Origin: Perognathus longimembris pacificus
Taxonomy: Eukaryota; Chordata; Mammalia; Rodentia; Heteromyidae
Assembly: GCF_023159225.1 (NCBI RefSeq)
Contig: NC_063174.1
Coordinates: forward strand, 31,579,983-31,643,982
Length of the DNA: 64,000 nt
Direction of reading: 5' to 3'
Each line of letters starts with the position of its first letter. Position 1 is the first letter of the stretch. Shown here piece after piece: positions 1 to 10,710 of this stretch. A model generated the notes under the pieces. The model saw only the letters and a list, made by a program, of their open reading frames with translations. It made no database searches and was not told the origin of the DNA. Position numbers and translations under genes: made by a program.

Positions 1-2608
1 CTTTGCCTTGCAGAAGCTCTGCAGTTTGATGCAGTTCCATTTGTCCAACCTTTCTTTGATTTGTAGCCTTTCTGGATCTTTGTTAAGGAAGTTCCGTCCT
101 GTGCCAAGGAGCCCAAATGTTTCTCCTACTCCTTCCATTAGTGTTTTCAGGGTGTCTGTTTTGATTTCGAGGTCTTTAACCCATTTGGAATTGATTTTGG
201 TGCAGGGTGATATATAAGGATCTAGTTTTAGTTTGTTGCTTGGGTTGAGTCAGTTTTTCCAGCACCATTTGTTAGAGGCTATCTTTCTTCCATACTATTA
301 TTTTAGCTTCTTTATCAAAGATTAAGTAGCTGTAGTTCTGTGGGTTCATTTCTGCGTCTTCAATTCTGTTCCATTGGTCTTCAGGCCTGTTCCGGTTCCA
401 ATACCAAGCTGTTTTTATTACTATAGCTTTATAATACAGCTTGAAGTTGGGTATTGTAATACCTCCAGCAATGTTCTTTCTGCTTAGGATTGATTTTGCT
501 ATCCTAGGTCTTTTATTGTTCCATATGAATTTCTGGATTGCTTCCTCTAGTTCATTAAAAAATGGTGTTGGGATATTAATGGGTATTGCATTGGATTTGT
601 AGATAGCCTTTGTCAATATTGCCATTTTGATTATATTAATCCTCCCAATCCAGGAGCATGGGAGGTTTTTCCATTTCCTTGGATCTGACTTAATTTTGTT
701 TTTCAAGCTTTTAAAGTTCTCATCAAAGAGGTCTTTCACTTCTTTGGTTAAGGTTATTCCTAGGTATTTATGATTTTGCGGGCTATTGCAAAAGGAGTTG
801 CTTTCCTGATTTCATCCTCGGTCTTCAGGTCATTAGCATAGAGAAAGGCCGTTGATTTTTGAAGGTTTATTTTATATCCTGCAACTTTGCCAAAGTTGTG
901 GATCAGCTCTAATAGCTTGGGGGTAGAGTCTATGGGATTCTTTAGGTATAGGATCATGTCATCTGTGAAGAGAGAAAGTTTAACTTCATCTATTCCTATT
1001 TGGATCCCCTTTATATTTTCTTCTTGCCTAATTGCTCTGGCTAGGAATTCTAGTACTATGTTGAAGAGCAAGGGAGAGAGTGGACATCCCTGCCTTGTTC
1101 CTGATTTTAAAGGGAATGGCTTTAGTTTTTCCCCATTTAGAGTTATGCTTGCTGTTGGTTTGTCATAAACTGTCTTGATTATATTCAGGAATGTTCCCTG
1201 GAATCCCAGTTTCTCCAGGGTTTTAAGCATAAATGAGTCCTGGATGTTATCAAATGCTTTTTCCGCATCCAGAGATAAAACCATGGGGTTCTTTACCTTG
1301 CTTCGGTTGATGTGGTGGATTACATTAATTGACTTGCATATATTAAAGCCACTTTGCATTCCTGGGATGAATCCAGTTGGATCGGGGTCTATGTTTTTTA
1401 TGATAACCTGTTGAAGTCGATTGGACAGAATTTTGTTGAGAATTTTTGCGTCTATGTTCATCAGGGAAATTGGTCTGTAGTCCTCTTTCGATGATGAGTT
1501 CCTGCCTGGTTTGGGGATGAGGGTTGTACTGGCTTCATAGAATGAGTCTGGTAGGGAACGTTCTCTTTCAATTTCATTGAAGAGTTTGAGAAATGTTGGT
1601 GTGAGTTCTGTCTTGAAGGCCTTGTAGAATTCTGCAATGAATCCGTCTGGACCTGGGCTTTTCTTGGATGGGAGATCATTTATTGCCATTTCTGTTTCAA
1701 TACTGGATATGGGTCTGTTTAGAAGGTTTAAAATCTTCATGTTTAAGTTTGGGGATATGAATATTTTCTAGGAAGTCATCCATTTCTTCCAAGTTCTCGA
1801 ATTTGTTGGCATAAAGGTTTGCAAAATAGTCCCTTATTATTTTCTGAATTTCAGTTATTTCTGTGGTGATGTTACCTGTTTCATCTCTTATCTTGTTTAT
1901 TTGAGTCTGCTGCTTTTGTTTCTTGGTCAGGTTTTCCAGGGGTCTGTCTATCTTGTTGATTTTTTCATAGAACCAACTCTTTGTTTTGTTGATTCTTTCG
2001 ATGGTTTTTGTCATCTCTAATTGATTTAATTCTGATTTGATTTTAATTATTTGCTTCCGTCTATTGACGTGGGGTTTGGCTTGGCTTGTTGTTCTCTCTC
2101 AAGGAAATTATGGTGCTTCTTTAAATTATTTAGTTGCTGTTTCCCCAGTTTGTTGAGATATGCACTCAGAGATATAAATTTTCCTCCGAGTACTGCCTTT
2201 GCTGTGTCCCACAGGAGCTTGTACTTTGTGTCCTCATCTTGGTTGAATTCCATAAACATTTGAATTTCCATTTTAATTTCTTCAATGACCCACTGATGGT
2301 TCAGCAGTGTGTTCTTTAGTCTCCATGAATTGTCGTATTTTTTGTGGTGGCTTATTGAGTTGAGCTCTAATTTTATTCCATTATGGTCTGAGAGAATGCA
2401 GGGAATGGTTTTGATACTTCTGAATTTGTACAGATTTTCTTTGTGCCCTAAGATGTGATCTATTTTGGAGAATATTCCATGTGCTGCCGAAAATAATGTG
2501 TATTCTGTTGTTGTTGGGTGGAATATTCTATAGATGTCGGTTAAGTCTAGTTGGTCTATGCAATTATTTAGTTCTGTGATTTCTTTGTTCAGTTTTTGGC
2601 GTGTTGAT
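1..2608 (-). mobile_element. L1 LINE, 5'-truncated, ORF2 only; 3' part outside window
   Basis: Antisense L1 whose 5' truncation point lies near 2608, in the endonuclease part of ORF2. Upstream of that point the sequence no longer matches the L1 copies at 22-29 kb and 50-58 kb. The left window edge falls in the C-terminal third of ORF2, so the 3'UTR and tail are not visible and the TSD cannot be tested. It is collinear with about 25665-28260 of the other L1. Confidence 0.95.
1..2608 (-). pseudogene. L1 ORF2 fragment (endonuclease end, reverse transcriptase, start of C-terminal domain)
   Basis: Broken ORF2 of the antisense L1. In reading order, open pieces lie at 2271-2047, 2014-1697, 1740-760 and 739-272, in shifting frames, so several indels interrupt the gene. 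The 1740-760 piece (326 codons) holds most of the reverse transcriptase, including KKSPGPDGF, the YRPISLMN motif, [17 protein letters not shown] and the catalytic box, which reads FTDD at 969-958 where the family has FADD. ORF2 normally nicks DNA and reverse transcribes L1 RNA in a ribonucleoprotein with ORF1p. This copy lacks the N-terminal endonuclease residues and cannot be active. Assignment to L1 ORF2 is certain; the number of frameshifts is inferred from the frame changes. Confidence 0.95.
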
Positions 2609-3167
2609 CCCCTGGACCGATCATGAGATGCAGAAATCTGAGAGGTGGACTTGAGAAAGGGGACATCACCCTCCAGACAAGGGTTTCACCCTAATCTGCA
2701 ATGTCTTCATGACCTCAGTCTCAATGCTCACAGAGGATTTCCATTTACTTTTGTCTTTCTGTTTACTTATGCTGTTGATAGCTGAAAACATAAATGTTAT
2801 TTCAATAACCATCTGGCCAGTAAATGCCACTTCACTGAACTGGATGAGCTTATGGTCATGTGCCTTTTAATTTCCCATTAATTACTACAGTCTCCACTTT
2901 GTTTAAATAAAGGCTATTTATTTAAACAAAGACAAGAGACAAAGAGTAATGGTAGAATAAAGGGCTCCTTGCCTAACAGAGGAACAAATTCAGTTCTAAA
3001 TCTACCTTCTCTTCACTCTTCATCCTTGGTGGCCTACTAACCATGTCCCTATGTCACTCCTTTATTTTCTAACCACACTTTGACTTTCTTCACCTGTACG
3101 TGGGTAACACATTAGTTGACTACCATTTTCTCCTTTTCAATGTGTTTTTCTTTTTGTTTTTAAAACC
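2609..3167. other. Non-coding, no recognised element
   Basis: AT-rich unique-looking DNA between the L1 truncation point and an ancient L1 tail. I see no gene, RNA or repeat signature. Confidence 0.5.
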
Positions 3168-3585
3168 TAAGCTTTTAATTGACAAATTATTCCAAATATT
3201 AATGAGGTCTAGTATGATGAATCAGTGTGCACGCACATCATGGAGTGATCAACGCATGGTAGTTAACATATGCGCACTTCATAGACTTCTTTCTGGAGCA
3301 AACATTGACTTCTTTAGTTCTGAAATATACACTATTATCAATTTTATTCACCTTGACTTGCAATAGAACACAATGCTCATTCCTCCTGTGACTGAAATTC
3401 CACACCCATTTTCCAATATCTCCTCTTTTGTTAGTTCACCACACATTTCACCTTTGATTCAATAAGCTTGATATTTTCAGATTGTACAAATAATGAAGTC
3501 ATGCATTCTTAGTCTTTCTGTGCCTGGTTTATTCTTACTTAGCAAATTTTCTAGATTCCTCCATCTTGTTGCTATGAAATAGAGG
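3168..3585 (-). mobile_element. Ancient L1 3' end (L1MA/L1M-like)
   Basis: Read on the plus strand this matches the reverse complement of old mammalian L1 3' ends: an 'aattgacaaat' start, a 'gttaacatatg' block, 'cattcctcctg', then 'gtctttctgtgcctggttta' and 'ttcctccatcttgttgctat'. The copy is heavily diverged, with no tail or TSD visible. The family is recognised from its known consensus; the exact subfamily is not resolved. Confidence 0.7.
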
Positions 3586-4189
3586 AGTAGAAGAAGAAAC
3601 ACTTGCCACTAGTTTTCATGCTTGTTGTATTAATATAGAAACCTGGCCTGGTACCAACAGGTTTACAACTGTCCAGTTGCTGGTTCTGACCTGTGTAGAT
3701 CTTCTGCATATGTCACTGTTGCATTATAGAGTTACTGCTGGCTCAGTAACATTTGTATGTTGATGCATTCTTTGTATTTGAACCATTTTGCATGAGCATT
3801 CTGTATCTGAACCAGTATTCTCTGGCATTTCAACTTTGTACACCTGATACAGAATTAGAGTTTCTCAAGGCTACCAACAAATGTAGGCCCCATATGGAGA
3901 AAAATAAGAGAAGCTAGGTGAAATATGGGGTAGAAATCAGCCATGAGGGATTTGTTTTCAGAGCCCTTTCTTGGCTATTTTTCTAAGACAGGGCCAGATG
4001 GAGCCAAAGAAACCCACCTCCACTTTGAAGAGCCACCCTCAGGCAGTTGTCTCTCTTACTCATTACTCTCATTGCTCATATTTAGACACAGAAGGTAGAA
4101 TTCTTTTTTTTTTTTAAACTGGTATTTTACCAATGAGAATCTGCAATAAAGACTAAGGTTCAGGTTTTGTTCCACATTTTTCATATGCA
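3586..4189. other. Non-coding, no recognised element
   Basis: No gene or confident repeat. A T-run lies at 4105-4116, with no SINE body attached that I can identify. Confidence 0.4.
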
Positions 4190-4375
4190 CAATTTAATCC
4201 TAAACCTGCTGTATGGGTTAGGCTTCATCTCTACTTTTCAGATGGAGAAATGAAAACTTAAGGAAGTTACCTGCTTTTCAAGTATACATGGTTGTTAGCT
4301 ATTGACATGGGAAAACTAAACTCTTTGTTTAGAGTCATGTTTAGAATTCATCTCTGTATTTCGATCTCCAACATC
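4190..4375 (-). repeat. MIR SINE, ancient, antisense
   Basis: The order 'tttaatcct', 'ttcagatggagaaatgaaaa', 'aaggaagttacctgc' and a later 'gaattcatctctgta' follows the reverse complement of the MIR core and its flanks. The divergence is strong, as expected for this pan-mammalian tRNA-derived SINE. Confidence 0.65.
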
Positions 4376-6859
4376 ATCTCACCTTTTTGAGGCAGAGCTC
4401 AGGTTCAGAAGTGAGACTGTGACTTCCCCTTCAGCCATCTTTATAAGGTGACACCTTTGTTGCTACAAAATATTCAGACTCCCCTACATGGTTCCCATGA
4501 AGAATCTAAGTATTTTGAGCCTCCCAGAAACTGATGGTGCCTTCTCTTGTTCTACAGTGATACTGGTCATGGTTGAGGAATCATCATGCCTCATTGTATC
4601 TACAGATTCACCACAGGCTGGTTAGGCTAAACAGTGTCTCACCCTCCACCCCAATGCCACAGAGAGCATGTGGATTTCATGGAAGTGTGCCTTTATGCAG
4701 GGCAGGACTACTTTCATGACAGGACAACGAAGCACATTATATGGAGGTTGAAGGGAAAATCAAGTTCTGGAATTGTGTGTGAAGAGAATGACATTTAAGG
4801 CAGAGGACAAAATAAAGTTTAGAATGATCCCATGAAATGACTATAAAAGGAGGCTGAAACAGTTGTGGCCCTCAAAATGTGAGGTAATAAGAGTATGAAT
4901 GTAGAAAAGACTTATCAAAAGAAAGACAGCCCTGAATGTTCATTCAGGTTTAGTGTCACTTTCAAATTCAAAAAATATGCTGATTTGGAAGATTTAATTA
5001 CTAGAAGGAAAGAGAGATGGATAGAATAAGGTGGTTAGTAAAAGATGGGGAAGAAAGAATTTGGAGCATAGCCCTATAGCAAGTGTACAACTTTTATTAA
5101 TAACTTTGGATCAAAGTACCAGGACTGTTTCTTGTAGGCAGGATTCCTTCACACACAAGACTATCCAACCTAAGCAGAATCCAGAAGAATATTAAAGTCT
5201 GTAGTTAATGTAAAAATAAATTTTGGCTGAACTAAAGTTGAAATACTTGAAAATTCAATCTTCAAAGAAGACTTCTTGGTCTGTAGCTTCTTCTTTGATG
5301 CATGGAAGTCCACTGCGGAGTGGTCAGATGAACTGCATGGATTGAGCATAAGGCGTTATTATTTTGGTTATGAAAGCTAATCACTGTATTGTAAAAATGT
5401 CACCAGAGATTGTAATGGTGATTGTAATGCAACTTCTCAGGTTTCTCTATGTGGGCACCACCAAGAACTTAATAGATAGCCTTTTTTTCCCCTAAAAGGA
5501 CATTTATTATCTCATATGTCTCTGGGAATATCTATTAAAGAGGAACAGCAGCTTCATTTAACAACTGGCTAAGGATTGTGATAATATTTAGCAGAGCTGC
5601 GATGGGGGCCAGGCTGACAAGGCTCTGAGGGTCCTACAGGAGTACACAGGCTTACTGGAAAGCCCAGGAAATTTGGACACACACAGTCACACTTTCAGTG
5701 CTAAGCCCCTCCCCTTTCAGATGTCTAGTAATGAAGAGATATAGAGAGTGATTGCTGGATCACATTAATTACCTTATAGTCCTGGAATATAACAGAGATG
5801 GTCTATGCTCTTACAATTGTCCTGAAGTTTCCAAAAGCAAGGATAATGGAGAGCTGGAGTGGTAGCACAGAAGGAACCAGAGTGAAAAATGTCTCAGGAT
5901 TCAGAGTGAGGTCTGATACATGGAACCAGCTGCAACCTGCCATGACTTTGAGTAACATCATTCCCCCCTGTTGTTATTGGAATCAAAGCAAACAAAATAA
6001 ATGAAAGTCTGATGGATGCTACATTTCCTATATCTGGGTCCCATCTGCACTTATTTAAAGCAAACTCATGAAACTCATTTCCCAGGCAGAAGGGACTTCA
6101 GAGCCCTCGGCCCCACCTAGGAGCTTTTCATTTTTTTCTCTGCAGAGAATGCTAACATTTGGGTCTCATATTTCTCTTAGCATTTCAATTCTGCTTCTGA
6201 TTCCACTGGGTAGGTCTAGAATCCAATTCTCTGCTCTATTTTGTGTCCTGAATATGCTTTGCCCTCACCAGTGCTGTTATTGTTAATGGTAAACATGATG
6301 GGGATGAGTATGGACAGGGATTCTCAGCTCTGGTCTACTCAGAGACACCCAATTAATGAGCTAAGAACTGCAGTGCATGACACGGTGGGACTGGCAAACT
6401 CGGTAGTTACAGAGAGAAATATCTGAATGTGGCTGAGAAAGAAATCAGGAAGCCTTGCTGAGGGGATTTCCTATCAGAGTCTGGCTGCTAGTGGATAACC
6501 TGGGGTTCCACCAAGTTAAGGGTAAAAATCTCCTAACTGGACAGGGGATTATGTTTTTATGTCAAATTGAAAATGTTTACAATGGCAAGTTCAAAGGGGG
6601 ATTCTCTGAATTCAGTTATTTTCAAAGGATATTGTTTTCCAAAATCACAAGCAAAGGTGGGAGGAGAGTTTCATCCTGTAGAGAAAGGTTTCAGCTGTCT
6701 TTGGTTGGAGTCTATGGTAGTAGCACATAGTTTTTGTTGTGCTGGAACAAAACACTTGAATTCACAGGAGAGTTAAATGAAGGCAGAGCAGCTCTCAATG
6801 GTCCTCTCACAGTCCTGGTGGAACATCATGAGGCAGACATCATTGAAACAGCTCTTGTG

Positions 6860-6862
<3 letters not shown>
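4376..6862. other. Non-coding, no recognised element
   Basis: About 2.5 kb without a recognisable gene or repeat. Short open frames (5798-6004, 6068-6286, 6455-6730) show no domain or similarity that I know, and each is within the length expected by chance. Confidence 0.4.

Positions 6863-6908
<46 letters not shown>
6863..6908. repeat. (TG)n microsatellite, about 23 units
   Basis: Uninterrupted TG repeat directly next to the 3'-tail side of the antisense 7SL-headed SINE that begins near 6930. Confidence 0.97.
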
Positions 6909-6913
<5 letters not shown>

Positions 6914-6929
6914 GAGAGAATGAATGTGT

Positions 6930-7103
6930 ACTTGGACAGGGGCTTGAACTCAGGGCCTTGCACTTTCACTTGGCTTTTTCATTCAAGGCTGGTGCTCTTA
7001 ATACTTGAACGAAACTCTCATGTCTAGCTTTTTGCAGGTTAATTGGAAATAAGAGTTTCAAGGACTATGATTACAGATATTAGCCACCAGTGCCAGGTTA
7101 GGC
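6930..7103 (-). repeat. B1-Geo-type dimeric SINE (7SL-like left half, Geo-like right half), partial
   Basis: Antisense copy. 'ggggcttgaactcagggcct' is the B-box end of the right monomer, 'ggttaattggaaataagag' is the linker, and the 7SL-like head is shortened: the 'gctggctttgaa' and 'ctcagcctcctgag' blocks are missing. Diverged and internally deleted. Confidence 0.75.
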
Positions 7104-7147
7104 CTTGTTTTTTTTGTGGTGGTTGTTTGCTTGTTTGTTTGTTTGCT

Positions 7148-7383
7148 TTTGTCCATCATAGGGCTTGAACTCGTGGCCTGGGTGCTGTCCCTGAACTCTT
7201 TTGCTCAAGGCTAATGCCATACTACTTTGAGCAGCAGCTCCATTCCCATTTCCAGTTTTTGAGTGATTAACTGGAGATAAGAGTCGCACGAGGACTTTTA
7301 TGGATGGGCTGGCTTTGAATTATGATCCTCAGGTTTCAGCTAGCTGAGCAGCTAGGATTACAGGCATGAGCCACTGGCTGGCT
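7148..7383 (-). repeat. B1-Geo-type dimeric SINE
   Basis: Antisense and nearly full length. The right monomer ('gggcttgaactcgtggcctg', then 'ttttgctcaaggctaatgcc') is followed by the linker 'gattaactggagataagag' and a 7SL/B1-like head ending 'aggattacaggcatgagcca'. (GTTT)-rich DNA at 7124-7145 sits where the tail would be. Confidence 0.85.
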
Positions 7384-7504
7384 TATTTGATTTTTACAAC
7401 TATCATATACAGGAAAAGAACCTCCAAGAAAGAATAGAACTGTCCGTGGTTCTGAGCCTTAGAATTACTTAAGCTAGATAACTCAACAAATCAAATGTGC
7501 GCAA

Positions 7505-7510
7505 ACACAC

Positions 7511-7561
<51 letters not shown>

Positions 7562-7563
7562 AC
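7505..7563. repeat. (AC)n microsatellite
   Basis: Nearly perfect AC dinucleotide tract with one G interruption near its start, about 30 bp upstream of an IDL-Geo insertion. Confidence 0.97.
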
Positions 7564-7594
7564 TGATGGTGTACATTAAGAAGATGCAGAAGTC

Positions 7595-7804
7595 GGGGGC
7601 TGGGGATATGGCCTAGTGGCAAGAGTGCTTGCCTCGTATACATGAGGCCCTAGGTTCAATTCCCCAGCACCACATATACCGAAAATGGCCAGAAGTGGCG
7701 CTGTGGCTCAAGTGGCAGAGTGCCAGCCTTGAGCAAGAAGAAGCCAGGGACAGTGCTCAGGCCCTGAGTCCAAGCCCCAGGACTGGCCAAAAAAAAAAAA
7801 AAAG
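7595..7804 (+). repeat. IDL-Geo dimeric SINE with 17-bp TSD
   Basis: Complete element. The ID-type left monomer carries A box 'tggcctagtggcaag' and B box 'ggttcaattcc'. A short linker 'acatataccgaaaatggcc' follows, then the right monomer 'ctgtggctcaagtggcagag' through 'ccctgagtccaagcccc', ending in an A-tail. The perfect flanking repeat 'aagaagatgcagaagtc' (7578-7594 and 7805-7821) shows insertion by target-primed reverse transcription. Polymerase III transcription is expected from the boxes. Confidence 0.95.
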
Positions 7805-8112
7805 AAGAAGATGCAGAAGTCACTAGAAGAACTTTTCCTAGTGGACAGAGCTGGTGAAAAATGAGTAACAAAATCAACAAATATTGGACTATAACCCAAT
7901 GTACAGAATATCCATGAATCTACAGTCCTGGCAACAAATATTTAGATAAATACAGAAATGAGAGTGAAAATAAGCAAAGCTCACTGCAGAAGATTACACA
8001 TAATTTATGTACATAACGTTCCCATAAAGAAATGGAGCACAACATCCTGTTCCCTAAGTGTGGACTGCAGATGCTCAGTTCCTTCCAAAGAATACAGTAT
8101 AGAATTGTAAAA

Positions 8113-8347
8113 GAAGCCTGGCACTAGTGGCTCATGCCTGTAATCCTCGATACTCAGGAGGCTGAGATTTGAGGATCCTGGTTCAAAGTCAGTCAGGACA
8201 GGAAAGTTTCTGAGACTCTTATCTCAAGGGTCTAATTAATCACCGAAAGGCTGAAAATAGTGCTGTGGCCCACGTGGTGGAGCACTAGCCTAGAGGGAAA
8301 AAGCTCAGGGACAGCACCCAGGCCCTGAGTTCAAGACCCAGGACAAG
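8113..8347 (+). repeat. B1-Geo-type dimeric SINE, sense
   Basis: 7SL/B1-like head ('ggctcatgcctgtaatcc', 'ctcaggaggctgagattt'), linker 'ctaattaatcaccgaaaggc', and right monomer ('gctcagggacagcacccagg', 'ccctgagttcaagaccc'). The tail is replaced by a CA repeat. One of only two sense copies of this family in the window. Confidence 0.88.

Positions 8348-8350
<3 letters not shown>

Positions 8351-8397
<47 letters not shown>
8351..8397. repeat. (AC)n microsatellite at a SINE tail
   Basis: Perfect AC repeat that begins three bases after the 3' end of the sense B1-Geo SINE, in the place of its A-tail. Confidence 0.97.
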
Positions 8398-8401
<4 letters not shown>

Positions 8402-8599
8402 ATAACTGCCCAGTGTTGACACTTGACAAATACTACTTTAGCAACATGTTCAAGGTTAATATCAACAATGGTATGTCATACTAATGTTATGAGCCCTTGA
8501 CTGATATAAGGCATATGACATTATGTCACTGAGGTCCTCCAACCTACAACACCAGCTTAATCATGAAACAGATGAAGGAAACATGGGGATTTCTCAAAC

Positions 8600-8672
8600 T
8601 GCACATGTATGTATATATGCATATATGTGTGTATACGTACATGTGTATATGTACATGTATATGTGTATATAT
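8600..8672. repeat. 73-nt strictly alternating purine-pyrimidine tract
   Basis: Every step alternates pyrimidine and purine, but the order of TA, TG and CA steps is irregular. The tract is therefore not a simple dinucleotide repeat. It includes self-complementary pieces such as 'gtatac', 'gtac' and 'acatgt'. Such tracts favour Z-DNA or cruciform formation. Confidence 0.9.
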
Positions 8673-9081
8673 CATTCTAACAGGCTTGTGTAACAAATAG
8701 GATTTATTACTCTCTATTTTATTAATAATGGACTGTTACTTAGAGAACCAGTGAAAAAACTGGTTGTGATTATGTGAGGTCGAAATGGAGGCTTTACATT
8801 GTCTAGACTACATGCTAAAATCCTTATTAGTCTCTCTTTGCCAAAGCACAGTTGGCCCATTTCTCATAAAAGGTTGTTGAATTCCTATTAGAATTACCTA
8901 TTGTATGATTGATTTGTAATTGAGAGAGGAATACTAGAAATGTCACAAGTTGATTTTTAAAGTCATTTGTTCATATAGGTACAGCTAGATTGTTAACATT
9001 TATTTGAATAATTATATAATGATATAATATTTGGCTCTAATTCCCTATGATTTTTCTGATACAGTCAGAACTACCTGACGT
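8673..9081. other. Non-coding, no recognised element
   Basis: AT-rich DNA with no gene or repeat signature that I can support. Confidence 0.4.
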
Positions 9082-9117
9082 GTGCGTGTGCCCGTGTGTG
9101 TGCACACATGTGCACAT
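9082..9117. repeat. Imperfect GT/CA alternating tract at a SINE tail
   Basis: Degenerate GTGTGC / CACATG alternation lying at the 3'-tail side of the antisense B1-Geo SINE that starts at about 9118. Confidence 0.8.
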
Positions 9118-9224
9118 GCCAGTTCTGAGACTTGAACTCAGTGCCTGGGCACTGTCCCTGAGCTTTTGTGCTCAAAGCTAGTACTTTACCACTTGAGCCA
9201 CAGCTCCATTTTGGGGTAGATTTT

Positions 9225-9273
9225 TTTTGCCAGGGGCTTGATTTAGGCCTGAGCACTTGAGCCACATCGCCAC

Positions 9274-9322
<49 letters not shown>

Positions 9323-9388
9323 GATGAGGAATCGAACATACCCAGGGCTTCATGTATGCACTCTACCACTAGGTGATGTTCCCAGTTC
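9225..9388 (-). repeat. IDL-Geo SINE nested in a B1-Geo SINE, linker expanded to (TG)22
   Basis: A T-run and 'gccaggggcttg' open a short right monomer ('gcacttgagccacatcgcca'). After the TG tract comes the left monomer in reverse ('aatcgaacatacccagggct', 'ctctaccactaggtgatgtt', 'cccagttcccc'). The right monomer is internally shortened. I cannot define a clean TSD. Confidence 0.75.
9277..9320. repeat. (TG)22 microsatellite inside the IDL-Geo linker
   Basis: Perfect TG repeat in the position where intact copies carry the linker 'tctgtatatgtggtgctggg'. It probably grew from that TG-rich seed. Confidence 0.95.
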
Positions 9389-9527
9389 CCCGTTTTTGGC
9401 TTTTTGGTGGTTAATTGGAGATAAGAATCTCACTGACTTTCCTGCCAAAGTTTGGCTTTGAATCATGATCCTCAGATCTCAGCCTCCTGAGTATTTAGGG
9501 TTATAGGCATGATCCAGTGTCATTCAA

Positions 9528-9889
9528 TTAACCTGACATTTTTATAATTTAGGTCTGGCAATTAGTTATATCTAGCAGTTTCTAAATTGGCAGTGACTAA
9601 TACTTGGAATAATCTGAAAAGTGGCATTGTAATGGGTGTATTCTAATGTAACCTTACACCATAAGTAGGAAAAAAGAAAAGAGACATCATGCTGTATAGC
9701 AACCAGAGATCTATAAATGGGAAGAATGATTATAATCAAGGCAATGAAGTCCAAAGCAGGAATTTAACAGGGACTGTAGTCTGGATGTCTTGGAATTCAG
9801 GTAGAGGTCTGATTTGAAAGGTCAAATAAATCAGTGGTATATTTCCTTTTTGATAATCTCTAATAAAAGTGGTAGTCATTTTTCCTTTT
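9528..9889. other. Non-coding, no recognised element
   Basis: No gene or repeat recognised; AT-rich. Confidence 0.4.
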
Positions 9890-10215
9890 TCTTTTTAAAA
9901 ATTTATTTATTAATTAAAATTTTTTGACAAGGTGTTGTGTAAAAGGGGTACATTGTAGTTACATAATAGGGCAGTGTGTACATTTCTTGTGATATCTTAC
10001 ACCCTGTTTTTCTTTACCTTCCCTAGATCAGGTAGACATATATACAATACACTGTGTACCAAAAACATATACAGTAGCCACGTGTCCTACGCCAAAGGAA
10101 ATTTACCTAGAACTTTAAATGTAACGTCAACAATAGAGTTTGCTTCTCCTTGTCTTATATAAACATACATACATAGATTTTGAGCTATTGTGATCCACTG
10201 AGAGGTCTATTTTTG
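9890..10215 (-). mobile_element. Older L1 3'UTR fragment, antisense
   Basis: Starts with A/T-rich tail DNA, then 'gacaaggtgttgtgtaaaag', 'gttacataatagggcagtg' and 'tgtacatttcttgtgatatc'. This order parallels the 3'UTR end of the L1 at 12.6-13.5 kb and of the younger L1 copies. It is diverged, and the 5' boundary is uncertain. Confidence 0.6.
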
Positions 10216-10337
10216 ACCTTTATATGTTGAGTAGTTGTTTGGTTTTAGTTACATAATGTAGGGTCGCTAAACCAAACCTGTGGGAAATACCATTTGACAA
10301 GAAGTTATTGGTTTCACAGACCTGGTTTTTCCTTTTT

Positions 10338-10548
10338 CTTGATACTGAGGTTTGAACTCAAAGTTCTCTTGTTCTCTTGACTTATATGCTCAGCTTTTAC
10401 CCTACCACTTGAAACATACCTCCAGCTTTGCTTTCAATTGGTTATTTTGGAGTAGAGTCTCATAGACTTTTCTGCCCTGATTAGCTTTGAACCATGATCC
10501 TCTGAGTCTCTTGAGCAACAAGGTGTGAATCACTGTGTCCAGCCTGAT
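10338..10548 (-). repeat. B1-Geo-type dimeric SINE, old
   Basis: Diverged antisense copy: 'ctgaggtttgaactcaaag' right end, 'ccctaccacttgaaacatac', linker 'attggttattttggagtaga', and head 'tgaaccatgatcctctgagt'. Confidence 0.75.
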
Positions 10549-10710
10549 TGCAGCTCCCAACTAATACAATTAGATCGTGATTCAAAATAAAAGCCTAATC
10601 TGTGTAAATAATAAAATGTTACTTAACTGAGGTTGGACACCCTACCTTCTGGTGTGGATAGGCTTCAGTAGGAAAAAGAATATGAGACAGAGAGGAGCAT
10701 AATCTCACAT

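Larger units (their letters stand above)
9118..9527 (-). repeat. B1-Geo-type SINE interrupted by another SINE
   Basis: The right monomer occupies 9118-9222 ('gacttgaactcagtgcctgg' to 'ttgagccacagctccatttt'). The same element resumes at about 9390 with 'ggctttttggtggttaattg' and runs through the 7SL-like head to about 9527. Between the two parts lies an antisense IDL-Geo copy, so this element is the older host. Confidence 0.82.

Noticed and set aside
7505..8397. CRISPR-like or other spaced array from the CA repeats and SINEs
   Set aside because: The repeats are plain microsatellites and dispersed SINEs with A-tails and TSDs, in vertebrate DNA.
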